A DNA stretch of 64,000 nt. Origin: Isotricha intestinalis (taxonomy: Eukaryota; Ciliophora; Litostomatea; Vestibuliferida; Isotrichidae). The notes beneath the pieces were generated by a model, which was given only the letters and a program-made list of their open reading frames with translations, was not told the origin of the DNA and did not search any database. The translations under genes and the position numbers were made by a program. The stretch covers positions 1-64,000 of the forward strand of contig JAJJLU010003459.1 in NCBI GenBank assembly GCA_023807065.1, in the 5' to 3' direction. Each line of letters begins with the position of its first letter. Positions within the stretch are counted from its first letter, which is position 1. This document shows, piece by piece, positions 9,292-19,877 of the stretch.

Positions 9292-10936
9292 ATGAATGCC
9301 TTTAGTTTAATTTCACTAGATAAAGAAAAAGAATTAAAAGATTATATAATTAATCCCAATAATTTCATATGGGAAGAAAAAGAAGAAAATGACTATAACG
9401 GTAATTAATAATATATATAAAATAAAATTAATCTAATTATAAACAAATAAAATATATAGTTTTACATAGAGCATGTTTTCTGAATTATGAAACAATTATA
9501 AGAATAATAATTGAAGAGACAAAAAAGCGTTTAAAAGAATCAAAAGAAAAATTTGAAAATTTCATAAATGAAAAAACAATAAAAGATGGAATAAGCCCTT
9601 TACACTATGCATCATTTCGTGGGAATATAAAAATAATAAAATTATTGATAGAAAACGGAGCACAACCAAATTCTTTAACAAATTTAAATTTAAATATGAT
9701 TCATATGGCATCTAAGGGAAATAATCCATCATCTATAATATATTTTAAAGATAAATATTTTCAAGATATTGAAGCTTTAGATATAAATGAAAATACTCCT
9801 TTACATTTAGCTTGTGAACAAGGAAGTGAAGAATCAGTTGTTTTTTTATTAAGTATGGGTGCTAATCCTAATGCCCAAGATAAAATTGGAAGAACTCCTT
9901 TATTCATTTGTGTCAATGGATTTAGAGTTAAAATTGCTAAAAAATTATTACAAAGAGGTGCTGATCCTAATATTAAAGATTTTAAATTTAAATTATCTGC
10001 AAAGGAAAAAGCTGAAAAAGATAATTTAAGTCAAGAGATGATCAATGTGTTTAAAAAAAAAAATATATGTGAAATTTTATTTTTCAGACCTGATATTAAT
10101 AAGAATAAATGTAATAAAAGCAATATGTTTTTATTTTTAGGATTAAATTGTTTTATTTTTTCTAGTGTTGTTTTAATTTTATTACCTGAAATTTTTGATA
10201 AAATTTATGCTTATTTTTATATTGGAATTATGTTATTAATGTTTATATTATATTTTACTTTAAGTTTTTCAAATCCAGGAATAATTAAAAATTTAACTGT
10301 TATTAAACCACTTTTTATTGTTGAAAAAGGAGAAGATATTAGTAATTATTGTTCTTATTGTTGGGTTAAAAAAAGTTTTAATAGTAAACATTGTTTAATT
10401 TGTGGTGTTTGTGTTAATGGATTTGATCATCATTGTTTTTGGATAAATAATTGTGTTGGAAATAACAATTATAATTTATTTATTACTTTTTTAATTTATG
10501 TTAATCTCAATATCTTTTTAAATGTTGGTCTTAATGGATTTAGTAAGAATATTTTTTTATTTTTAGTCATGTATAAATTGTTTTTTGGTTATGAATCTTT
10601 TAAGAAACATTCTTTTCCTTTTTATATCCAAAATTTAAATAATTTATTATTAAGGAAAATAATTGCAATTATTAATGTTATTATTTGTATTTTGTTTGTT
10701 TATCCTATAACGTAAATTATTAGATTTATTTTGTTAGTTCTCTTTTAAGAATGCAATCTAAAACAATTAAAGAAATGAAAAAAATGAAAAAAGAAGAAAA
10801 AGAATTTAATCATCTTCAATTAGTTGAAAAAGCTGAAAATGAAAAATGGGAAGAATTACATTTTCCTGATTTAAAGGTTTCAGAAAGAGATTCAAGATTA
10901 AGTACAGCATCAATAAAAGAAAATGATATGGAATAA
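9292..10936 (+). CDS. Ankyrin-DHHC palmitoyltransferase (HIP14/Akr1 type), three exons
   Basis: The gene needs two GT..AG introns: 9401-9459 (59 nt) and 10712-10737 (26 nt). Exons 9292-9400, 9460-10711 and 10738-10936 join in frame to about 519 residues. The N-terminal half has ankyrin repeats (for example SPLHYASFRGNIKIIKLLIENGA, shown in part, and TPLHLACEQGSEESVVFLLSMGA, also in part). Membrane segments follow, then a Cys-rich DHHC domain: C..C, HCLICGVCV, DHHCFWINNCVGNNNY. The catalytic Cys is in DHHC. Two more membrane segments and a Lys/Glu-rich cytosolic tail close the protein. This is the architecture of ZDHHC13/17 and yeast Akr1, Golgi-localised S-acyltransferases. The splice sites restore the frame at both ends, which makes the model firm. 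Confidence 0.9.
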
Positions 10937-11230
10937 TATTATTAAATTATATAATTTTAATTTAATAATTTAGGTAAAAAAACATAAAATACTATTGTTT
11001 TTTTTATATAATTTATAATTAATTTTAATATTATTTTTCATTAAATTTATTAAAATGGAATTTTTAATAAGAATACTATAAACTATCTATAATTTATATT
11101 TAAATTTTGTATACTATTTGTTAAAAATTTTAATTTTATGGTAGAAGTTTATTTTTTTATATTTTTCTCTTTTTTTGATTAAAAGAATCATTTTTATAAT
11201 TTAATAATAATTATATTATAAATTATAATT

Positions 11231-12826
11231 TTAAACTTCATCCAATGTAATGATTTTAATTTTTGGATCTTTTCTATATTTTTCATTTTGTTCTTGAATA
11301 TTTTTATAAAAAGTTTCATAATTAATATTTGCTAAACTAAAGAATAACGACATATCAATAGGTTCGTTTTTGTTTGTATTAATTTTATTTGTATTTTCTT
11401 CTTCTTTAATCATTTCTTCTAATTGATTTCCTTTATCAATAATTTGTTTTTGAATATTTTTCATTTGTTTATAAACTTTTACACCATGACTAATGACATT
11501 ATGTTCTTTTTGTTTCATAATAATATTTTTAAGTTTTTTTTCTTCTTCTTCAATAATTTTATTAACTTTTTCATTTTTTGCTTTTTCTTCTTTTTCATCT
11601 TTTTCAGCAACAGATTTAATGTAACCAATATCAAATAAATTTTTAGGATTACAATTTTTTCTAGTATATTGATTAGGAAAAATATTTTCTTCTCTTTGTC
11701 TTTTTTTTTGCATTAAACTATATTTAATATCATATAATCTTTGTTTTTCTAATTTTCTTTCATTAATTTGAACAACAACATCTTGTTTTGATCTTTCAAT
11801 TTCTTTTAATTCTCTTTCTTTATTCATTTTTTCTAATGAATGAATAGCTTTTTTAGTTTTTTGAGATTCAAGTAAATATTTATCTTCATGACTTTCATTA
11901 TATTTTTCAATTAAAGAATTATATTTTTCATTTAAAGCATCTAATTCAGAAGTAATATTAATATTTTTATCATTATTCTTAATTTTAGTTTCTTTTTTTT
12001 TATTTAACATTTCATTAATTTCAGCATTCGAATAACAATAATCTGAAACTTTTTTAATATTATCACTTATTTGTTTTATATTTTCTTCTGTTGGTAATGG
12101 TAATTTATGATTTTCCATATGTGTTTTCCAAGTGTTCACTTCATTTTCAGTTGCTTCAGAATTTGAAAGATAATTAAAATTAAATACTTTATCTTTATTT
12201 GCATGAGATACATTCACATATTTATTTATTTTATGATTACCAAATTTATATTGTTTATCTTGTTTAATTATTATTTCTTTTATTGTTCCTAATATATATT
12301 TTGATGTTCCTGCATTTGTTGATATATTTATTTTCACAAATGCACCTTTTACATATTCATTAAAAATTGGTTTTTCATAATATTTTTCAAAGAATTTTCT
12401 ATCTAATTTAATTTTGTTTATTTCATTTTCTGTTATATTATATTTTATTTCTTTTTTTGGAGGATTCATTTCCTCATCAGTGAAGACAGAATCTGTTCCA
12501 CCTGAAATATCTGAATTTTTTCTTCTAGATTTATTACTTTCATAATCTCCATCGTCATTATGTACTTCACCACTTTCACTTTCTGAATCAGACTCGTCTA
12601 ATGCATCTGAGCTCTTTTTTTTCACTGCACTTTTATTTTCTTGATTATCCGCTTTATTATATAATTGACTTTTTTCTTTTTCTAAATTTAATGCTTCTAT
12701 TCTCTCAAATATTATTTTCTCTTTTTCTATTTCTGGTTTTTCCATTATTTCCTTTTTTTCATCTTCATTTTTAAAAATTTCTTCTTCTTTATATCCATAA
12801 GGCCATTCTTCTCTTTTGTTCTTCAT
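11231..12826 (-). CDS. RTF1: RTF1, Paf1-complex subunit with Plus3 domain
   Basis: 531 residues. The acidic Ser/Glu-rich N-terminus (SDALDESDSESESGE) is followed by a Plus3 domain at about residues 135-270. Its features are FEKYYEKPIFNEYVKGAFVKI, a strand with GTIKEI, then KYVNVSHANKDKVF, FNYLSNSEATENEVNTWK and LPLPTEENI. These match RTF1, which binds phosphorylated Spt5 and supports H2B ubiquitination and elongation by RNA polymerase II in the nucleus. The C-terminal part is a long charged coiled coil, also typical of RTF1. Length is near that of yeast Rtf1 (558). Confidence 0.9.
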   Translation of the reverse strand: MKNKREEWPYGYKEEEIFKNEDEKKEIMEKPEIEKEKIIFERIEALNLEKEKSQLYNKADNQENKSAVKKKSSDALDESDSESESGEVHNDDGDYESNKSRRKNSDISGGTDSVFTDEEMNPPKKEIKYNITENEINKIKLDRKFFEKYYEKPIFNEYVKGAFVKINISTNAGTSKYILGTIKEIIIKQDKQYKFGNHKINKYVNVSHANKDKVFNFNYLSNSEATENEVNTWKTHMENHKLPLPTEENIKQISDNIKKVSDYCYSNAEINEMLNKKKETKIKNNDKNINITSELDALNEKYNSLIEKYNESHEDKYLLESQKTKKAIHSLEKMNKERELKEIERSKQDVVVQINERKLEKQRLYDIKYSLMQKKRQREENIFPNQYTRKNCNPKNLFDIGYIKSVAEKDEKEEKAKNEKVNKIIEEEEKKLKNIIMKQKEHNVISHGVKVYKQMKNIQKQIIDKGNQLEEMIKEEENTNKINTNKNEPIDMSLFFSLANINYETFYKNIQEQNEKYRKDPKIKIITLDEV

Positions 12827-13440
12827 TTTTATATAAAATTTTTTTTCTTTTAATTAATTTTATAATTATCATAATTATAATTTCTCAATCATATAAGTTT
12901 TAAACAATTTTTGAATTTATATACTAATTAAAGGAAATATTCATTTTTATTTTTTCAAAAAGAAATATTATAATTATAATATACAAATAAACTATTCTGT
13001 ATGATAATATTAGATAAAATAATTAGAATAATTCAAAATAATATCCCCAATCTCCCTTATTAAAAAAAAAAAATAAATAATTTTGTAATTTAAATCTATG
13101 AATTTGTAATGTTTAAATTCATAGATTAAAAAATCAAAATTATTTATTTTTTTTTATTTTTTTTTTTAATATAGGGGGGATTGTGGATATTATAATTTAT
13201 CCAATCAAAAAGATAAATAATATAGTGGTAAAGATGATAGAATATATTTCTTATCAAATTTTAATAATTATATTCTTTTATTTTTCAATATCAAATCAAA
13301 TATGATATTCATAACTAAATAAATAATTAACAATAGATAAAATTAAAAAATTTATATTTCATGAATAATCAATAAATAATTACAAATCTTTTATATTTAA
13401 TTATAAAATATAAAGTGTAATTCATATAATTGAAAAAAAT
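12827..13440. other. Divergent intergenic region carrying a long hairpin repeat
   Basis: About 610 nt between RTF1 (minus) and SF-assemblin (plus). The centre is a long inverted repeat, listed separately. The rest is AT-rich spacer that must hold both promoters. No gene is seen. Confidence 0.6.
13036..13194. repeat. Long imperfect inverted repeat (hairpin, MITE-like)
   Basis: Two arms of about 70 nt face each other around a 9-nt loop at 13106-13114. The inner arms are close to perfect (13092-13105 against 13115-13127). The outer ends pair a C-rich block at 13045-13056 (ATCCCCAATCTCCC) with a G-rich block at 13172-13190 (AGGGGGGATTGTGGAT). The middle of the arms is A-tract against T-tract. 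It could be a short non-autonomous transposable element, a palindromic element, or a strong hairpin. I see no convincing target-site duplication. Confidence 0.75.
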
Positions 13441-14214
13441 ATGAATCTCTCCTACAATAAAAACAGTCAATTTGATAGGTTAAATCGTATTCAAGACAAA
13501 CTAAACAGTACCTCAATATCTCCAAAAAATACTAAATTCCAATTTTTACAATCAAGAATAGTAGATTTAAATGAACATTTAGAAGAAATAATGGATCAAA
13601 CAAGTAAAAAATTTAACATAATAAAAGAAAATGTAAAATATATATAATAAAAAAATTAGATAAATATGATAGGAAAGCAAATAACAGATGAAAATCAAAA
13701 GAGTGAATCTTTATTAGAAAGCAAAAATCATTACATTAAATTATTAGAACAAAAAATAGATGAAAGATTTAATCAAGAAGCTCAAATAAGACAAGAAATA
13801 GGAAATAAATTATTAACAATAATAGATGATAAATTTAATGCATTAAAAAATGAAGTATCAAAAGAATCAATGAATAGATATGAATGTATTGAAAATTTAA
13901 AAAGTTATTTAGAAAATGATGTTCCAAAATTAAATGATATGGTGACTTCAGAACAAGAAAAAAGAGAAGAAGGTGATGATATTATTGCTAAAAGAATTGG
14001 AGAAGAAATTCAAAAAGTTCAAGATGTTATTCAAGCTGATAAAAAAACTAGAGAAGAAACTGAAGAAGCAATTTTGGAAATGTTAAGAATTATGATTACA
14101 AAAACTAAAACTGAAATCGAAGGTGAAAGAAAAGATAGGGAATCTACTGAAGAAACTTTATTAAGTTTATTAGAAGATACTTGCAATAAATTAGGACAAA
14201 ACAGCGGAATTTAG
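13441..14214 (+). CDS. SF-assemblin / beta-giardin family protein
   Basis: Two exons, 13441-13632 and 13660-14214, joined across a 27-nt GT..AG intron (13633-13659), give about 248 residues. The start region (LNRIQDKL, then FQFLQSRIVDLNEHLEEI) and the long heptad-repeat rod with EQKIDERFNQEAQIRQEI, EQEKREEGDDIIAKRI and ERKDRESTEETLLSLLEDTC are hallmarks of SF-assemblin. This protein forms striated fibres attached to basal bodies and microtubular roots. The spacing of charged residues and the C-terminal motif near LLEDTC support the family strongly. Presence of this gene implies a flagellated or ciliated cell. Confidence 0.92.
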
Positions 14215-14569
14215 TTTTTATTTTTTTATTTAATTTTTTTTTTGAAAAATTTTTGGATTATATTTTTTGCTTTTTTAAAATTTAAAATAATTTAAAAAAT
14301 AAATGTTTTAATGATTATATAAATTAATTAATATATAATTTGAATAATAAAATTTTTATTTTATTTCAATTATTCAAAGGATTTTTCACTTTTTAATAAT
14401 TTCATATTTCAAAAAACCTCATATCCCATATCTCAAAATAATAATAAAAAAGCTAAAAAACTTCAAAAAAATATATAAAAACAAACCAAACCTTTCTCAA
14501 AAAAAAAAATTATTTCATAAACTAAAAGTATTCAAAAAAAAAAAAAATTAATTTATTTCAAAAAAAAAA
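14215..14569. other. AT-rich intergenic region
   Basis: Spacer between tandem plus-strand genes. A/T runs dominate. Positions 14400-14570 are A/C-rich on the plus strand, as is common for 5' leaders in this window. No other feature is seen. Confidence 0.5.
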
Positions 14570-15217
14570 ATGCAGCAACCTCAATCAATTCCAAAAGTAA
14601 CAATTTTTTAAACTCCATATAAAAATCCATTTAAAAATTAGGGTCCAAACAACGCACGTTACAAGACAATGATGTGTAAGCATTACAACACTCCTCAAGG
14701 ATGTAGTTACGGAGATAAGTGTCAATTTGCACATGGACCACAAGAGCTTCGTTCATATAATCCAAACGTATTGAGTGGAGATGGACAAATTGATATGACT
14801 AAAAATCATAAAAATTTAATAAATTATAAAATAGTAAAATGTAAAAATTGGGAAAAAGATGGAATATGTAAATATGGTCATCATTGTACTTTTGCACATG
14901 GAGATAATGATATGAGAACTAAAGTTGAAAATTATTATCAAATGCAACCTAATATTTCAATGATGTATCAAATGAATATGATGGATCCTATGATGATGAA
15001 TACTCAAATGCAAATGATCAATCAAATTGATCCTAATCAATTTCAACAAATGAATCAATTAATGAGTGGACAAATTGAACCTAATCAATTAATGATGAAT
15101 ATGAATATGAATCCTAATATTGATGTTAATATGATGGGAATTCAAAATTTAAATAATAATCAAAATCATTTAAATCCAAATTTAAATCAGGGAAGTTTAG
15201 ATAATAATATTCAATGA
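14570..15217 (+). CDS. Tandem CCCH zinc-finger protein (TTP/ZFP36 type)
   Basis: Exon 1 (14570-14596) encodes nine residues. A 45-nt GT..AG intron (14597-14641) follows, then exon 2 (14642-15217, TGA stop), giving about 200 residues. Two zinc fingers have the exact C-x8-C-x5-C-x3-H spacing: CKHYNTPQGCSYGDKCQFAH and CKNWEKDGICKYGHHCTFAH. Tandem fingers of this kind bind AU-rich elements in mRNA 3' ends and promote decay. The C-terminal half is rich in Met, Gln and Asn, which suggests a prion-like or granule-associated tail. The long A run just before the ATG is the 5' leader. Confidence 0.9.
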
Positions 15218-15538
15218 TTTTCTTTTTGTTTATGTTTTAATTGGCTTTTCTTCTGGGTTTTTTAAATTTTTTTTAAAAATTCATTTTTTTTTTGAAAATT
15301 ATTTTTTTTTTAAGGAGGAATTGTTCAGAATGTTTTTTTGTTTCAATTTTATCAGTGCTATTTATTTTTTGCAATTTTCTTTTTTGTTCTTAATGTGTTT
15401 TTATTTGAATTGATTAATATTGTATTTTTAGGTTTAAAAAAGAATTATTTAAAAGAATTATATTTTTTTATTTATTCAAAGTAAATTTTAATTTATTGAG
15501 TAACTTAAGAATATAATTTTTAAAAAAAAAATTAAAAA
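15218..15538. other. T-rich 3' region and spacer
   Basis: The T-rich stretch after the CCCH gene is probably its 3' untranslated region, followed by the leader of the damaged CFAP251-like gene. No ORF or RNA signal is seen. Confidence 0.5.
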
Positions 15539-18266
15539 ATGGATTATTCAGGATTAGATGATTCAGATGAGCAAAATGAAGGAGGAAGATCATTAGAATT
15601 AAAATCTTCAAAATGATATAATATTGCAATGACAGGAGCAGTACATAATTAACAATAAAAAAAGAGACTCAAAAATAACAAAAGAAATATTTTATCCATC
15701 AGCTCACACAGGATAATATATAAATATGAAGTAATTTTGTGAAACAAAATTACTTCAAGAACATGTAAATATATTATAAAATATTATTAGTGTAATGCAA
15801 TTACTGCTTGTTCAACTATAATTGATTCGTAAAATGATAAAAGATTAATAGTAACTGCTGATAGCGGTGAAAATTCATATATTATTTATATGAGATGCTG
15901 ATACTGGAACAGTTGAAAGTACACTTTTTTAGAAAAGAAACTGATGAACTTCTTTTAATTAATTTTTCTAAAAATTATTATTTTATTGCATTTTTATCAC
16001 ATCAAAAAAAAGAAAGAGGAGATGAGATTTAACAAAAAATATATATTTATGAATGGAAACCAAAAGAAAAAATTTAGTAAATATATTATACAAAATTTGA
16101 TGTTGATGATGGTGAAATATATATAGATTTAAAATTTACCCCAAACATTGAACATGTGATGGTATTTTTAGTAACATCAGAGCATAAAATATTTTTTAGT
16201 CTTATAAATCCTTCTGAAAATGAAAATTCAAGAGTTTATTATCCTCATCCATTAGATTAAAATAGAATATTAGATAAAAAAAATCTACCTAATTTATTCA
16301 AAGTATTTTTCTTCAAAATAATTAAAAAGGTAATACTTCAATTACAAGTACAAGTGCAGGTATATTATTGTTTGGGATGTTTGTGAAGCTTTATGTAAAG
16401 AAGATGAAGTTAAAACTGTTAGAAGAAAAATTAAAACTGTTGATTCATTAGGTAAATAAAAAAAGATAAAAAAGGTCCTCCACCTGATAAAGATAGAATA
16501 GAAATTTTAGTTAATTATAAAAATTAGATTGTTATTGTAACTGAAGGTGGAACTGTTAATTTCTATGATTATAATTTTATTATAGTTTATTGGTTTGAAA
16601 ATATTTGTTGGATGGTTCGTTCAATTTCATTTGATATGGAATATATAAGAAATAAAAATGAAGAGATTATTATTTAAATAATTTAAATAAAGAAACTGTA
16701 AATATTTCTAATTTAAATGTGCTCCTTTCATTATTAGTGATGTCTCTGCTACTATTAAAAGAATATATAATGATACAGATGATTATATTAGTTACGGTGA
16801 TGAAACTATGAAATAAGAAGAAATTAAGAAGTGTTGAAAGTGAAATTACTTGTATTGCTGTCATCCTAGATTAAATATAATTGCTGTTCTTACTCGAGGG
16901 AAATCTCCTAAAAATATGATTAGGAAAAGTGAAGGAAGAAAAGATGAGGATTCTATTTTAAAAGAAAAAAAATTTGAATATAGAGCTTATGTTCAATTAT
17001 TTTTTTATCCTAATCATATGGAAGTCATTAAATTACAAATAATAAAAAAATCATTAGGTCCTTGTTTCGAAGGAACAATAACATTAATGAAGGTAATACT
17101 AAGTAAAGATAAAGATAATAGATTAATTCTTTTTTCAACAAAAGAAAAAATAATGGGATTAATGCCATTACCTATTGATGGTAATCCATATAGATATATG
17201 GGAGTTATAGCACATCCTGGTAATATTAAAAATATAAAAAGTGCTCAAAGTGTTAAATTTTTATTTACTACTGGTAGATCTGATTATACTATTAATATTT
17301 GGAAATATAATCCTAATCCTTTAATAGATGATGTTCAAAGTGGAGGAGAAGGAATTGAACCTTTTTTAAATTTATTAGAAAGAAGAGATGGGTTTAAATA
17401 TAAAGAAATGGTTGATTATTCCTATTATGCACAAATTAAAACTAAAAATGAAAATACTACTTAACAAAGAACTTAGTTCAACTGTTACAGAGAATTTAAT
17501 TCATGTTATGCTTGCTAGCTTAGGTTATTATCCTTCTTATAAAGAAATATTTAATATTCAAAATGAAGTTATGCATATGAAATTAATTGAAGGTACTAAA
17601 GATAAAAATGATGATATTAATTTTTAAACTTTTTTTTTAAATATATTTAACTCATAGACCATATATTGAAGTAGATGTTGCTCAAATTGAAAATAGTTTT
17701 GATGATATGAGAGAACAAAAGAAATATCATTTATTAAATGATGATAATGAAAAAATAATAGGAAGAGAGAAATTAATAGAAGCTCTTCAATTATTAAAAA
17801 TCGATGAAAAAAAAAGATGGAACAGAAATAAGAAGAAAAATGGATGATAATTCAATAATGAAAATAATAAAAGATTTAGATGATAAAAGTCCTAATACTC
17901 CAATAACAGCAATGGAACATTTTCAAAAGGAATCATCAAAAGATAATTTTATTAATTTATTAAGAGATAATAGAATTGAAGATAAAGAAATAAATTTATG
18001 TTTGAAAAAATGATAAATGAAAATAGTATAAATAATTTACCTTCTCAATTAAATTATAAAATGGGAGATAGATTAATTGCAAGAGAAAATTTCTTCATAT
18101 GCTTAAAGAAAGAGGAGAAAAAATGGGTGATAAAGAAATTGGAGATATATTAATTGTACTTGTTGTTTATCCTAATCCTAATGATTTACCTCCTATGCTT
18201 TCTTTTGATTGTATTTTTGAAAATATACTTTTAATGGAAAAAGAAGATGTTGAAATTAATAAATAA
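15539..18266 (+). pseudogene. CFAP251/WDR66-like ciliary WD40 gene with many stops and frameshifts
   Basis: Fragments in all three plus frames line up in order with CFAP251, a radial-spoke/calmodulin-associated WD protein of cilia. Recognisable pieces are GAVHN, IFYPSAHTG, LLQEHCNAITACS, LIVTADSGENS, WDADTGTVEST, IVWDVCEALCKEDEVKTVRR, TEGGTVNFYDY, CHPRLNIIAVLTRG, ELSSTVTENL, HVMLASLGYYPSYKEI, HRPYIEVDVAQIENSFDDM and NNLPSQLNYK. One clean 26-nt intron (15765-15790) joins LLQEH to CNAIT. Between the fragments I see more than ten in-frame TAA/TAG codons, at least one TGA where Trp is expected (before DADTG), and several single-base frameshifts. The block 16850-17464 is open for 204 codons. A pseudogene is the simplest reading; recoding is discussed in the findings. 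Confidence 0.8.
15728..15756. repeat. Perfect 13-bp inverted repeat with 3-nt loop
   Basis: GAAGTAATTTTGT at 15728-15740 is the exact reverse complement of 15744-15756, with loop GAA. It lies in the CFAP251-like locus, just upstream of the 26-nt intron. It may be a chance palindrome in AT-rich DNA or a small insertion. Confidence 0.8.
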
Positions 18267-18482
18267 AAAATAATTAAATTTAAATTTATTTAATTTAATT
18301 TAATATATTTAATTATTTATCTTAGTTTATCTATCTATTATTTCATAGTAAATTTTTTATATTTTTTTAAACATCGACAACAAAACTAAATAACTAACCC
18401 TGAAAATAAAAATAAAACAAAAAAAAATAAATTTTTTAAAAAAAAAATCAAAAAAAAAAAAAAATATATTCCAATATAAAAA

Positions 18483-19076
18483 ATGTTAAAAATCACATTA
18501 ATTCTCCTTTCCTCATTATATATTCTATCAAATGGTCAGCAAGTATCCTTAGAATTATCAATAGAATCAAAAGAAGAGCAATGTTTATCAGAATATTACA
18601 AAAGTGAGACAGTGAACGTAGTATCAATATATGGTGACATGGAAATTCAAATGGATATATATAATCCAGATGGAGAATCATTATATTCGAATATAACAGA
18701 AATGCATCAATTTTCCTTTATAAGTGAAAATGATGGTTACTATGAATTTTGTCTTACTAATCAAAATGATGGAAATATTACTTCTACTATTATTATTAAA
18801 ACTGGTATTGCTGCAAAAGATTTTTCTTCTTTAGCTAAAACTAGAGATTTAAAACCTTCTGAAATTGAATTGGAAAAAATTAATGATAAAAAAAAAAATA
18901 TTGAACATTTTAGTTTAAGTAGTGATAAACATCAAAGAAGATTTGAAAGAAAAATGGAAAAGTTAACTTCTAGAATTATCACTTGCTCTATGGTCATTAT
19001 CGGTGTTATGATTATTATTGGAGCTGTTGAAACTTTTTATCTTAAAAAATTTATGGAAAGAAGAAAAATTATTTAA
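18483..19076 (+). CDS. p24/TMED (emp24/gp25L) cargo receptor
   Basis: 197 residues with full p24 architecture. A signal peptide covers residues 1-18, cleaved near SNG. The GOLD domain has two cysteines in the usual places (EEQCLSEYY and YYEFCLTN), the EVYDP-like segment DIYNPDGE and the HQFSFISENDGYYEFC strand. A coiled coil follows, then a single membrane segment at about 163-186 and a short tail KKFMERRKII. The tail has basic and aromatic residues for COPI/COPII sorting. p24 proteins cycle between ER and Golgi and select cargo. Length and order match the family. Confidence 0.94.
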   Translation: MLKITLILLSSLYILSNGQQVSLELSIESKEEQCLSEYYKSETVNVVSIYGDMEIQMDIYNPDGESLYSNITEMHQFSFISENDGYYEFCLTNQNDGNITSTIIIKTGIAAKDFSSLAKTRDLKPSEIELEKINDKKKNIEHFSLSSDKHQRRFERKMEKLTSRIITCSMVIIGVMIIIGAVETFYLKKFMERRKII

Positions 19077-19207
19077 AATTAAAATTTCACTTTTAGAAAT
19101 GGTTATTATTAGATTTTAAAATGTTAAATTTGAGATTTTATTCATTAATATTTTATAATTTGGAAAAATAATTTTTTTTATTTTTTTAAATTAATTAATT
19201 AATTGTT

Positions 19208-19813
19208 TTATTTATAATATCTTCCTATTTTATTATAATTGTTATTATAATTATTATAATTCTTTTTATGATATCCTCTTTCATTTTCATTTTGTTTTGA
19301 AAAAGGTTTTACATCTAATTCAACTTCATTTGGAATTTGTAAAATTTCTCTTAAATTTTTATTTATTTCATTAATATTATTTTTTTCATATGTTTTAAAC
19401 CAAACTTGTAAAAAATTAAATTCTTTTCTTATACTAATAACAATTCCATTTATTTCTTCTTTAACTTTATCATTAAAATTACCTCCTATGAAATTTAATA
19501 TAATTTCTTGCCAAACTAAAGATGAAGAATCTTTTTTTAATTTAATTGAAACTCTTCCTCCTTTTTCATTTGATTCATCTTCCCATAATGCTTTAATATC
19601 ATTTTTAAATAAATGGAATTCAATTCCACTTTGTAAATTTTCAGGTTTTTTCATATGTTGAAAAATTTTCCAAAAATCATTGACATTATCAAAATCAGCA
19701 ATTTTTTTAACTGTATTAGCATATTGACTTTCTCCTTTTTTATCTTTTAATAAAGAAATATCAACAATTCTATACCAGAAAGTAAATTTATCTTTAAACT
19801 TAATATTGTCCAT
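19208..19813 (-). CDS. eIF4E family, class II (4EHP-like)
   Basis: 201 residues with the eIF4E fold. FTFWYRI is the first strand, DFDNVNDFWKIFQHMKKPENL the first helix region, then FHLFKNDIKALWEDESNEKGGRVSI, and INGIVISIRKEFNFLQVWFKT. The second cap-sandwich Trp (LWEDE) is present. The first, normally in a TWQANL-like motif, is Tyr (SQYANTV), as in class II proteins such as 4EHP/eIF4E2. These proteins bind cap weakly and often repress translation. The Asn/Tyr-rich C-terminal tail is extra. The gene is divergent from the Rab gene, with 64 nt between the starts. Confidence 0.9.
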   Translation of the reverse strand: MDNIKFKDKFTFWYRIVDISLLKDKKGESQYANTVKKIADFDNVNDFWKIFQHMKKPENLQSGIEFHLFKNDIKALWEDESNEKGGRVSIKLKKDSSSLVWQEIILNFIGGNFNDKVKEEINGIVISIRKEFNFLQVWFKTYEKNNINEINKNLREILQIPNEVELDVKPFSKQNENERGYHKKNYNNYNNNYNKIGRYYK

Positions 19814-19877
19814 TAAAAATAAAAAAATAAAAAAAAAATTTTATTGAAAAACCCAATGAAAAAAAAATATAAATTCA

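Noticed and set aside
15826..15840. A 15-nt GT..AG intron (as in Stentor) at the TAA after IIDS
   Set aside because: It would fit the length of the WD repeat, but it deletes residues (NDKR) that look conserved, and the same solution fails for the other stops of this locus. Kept open, not annotated.
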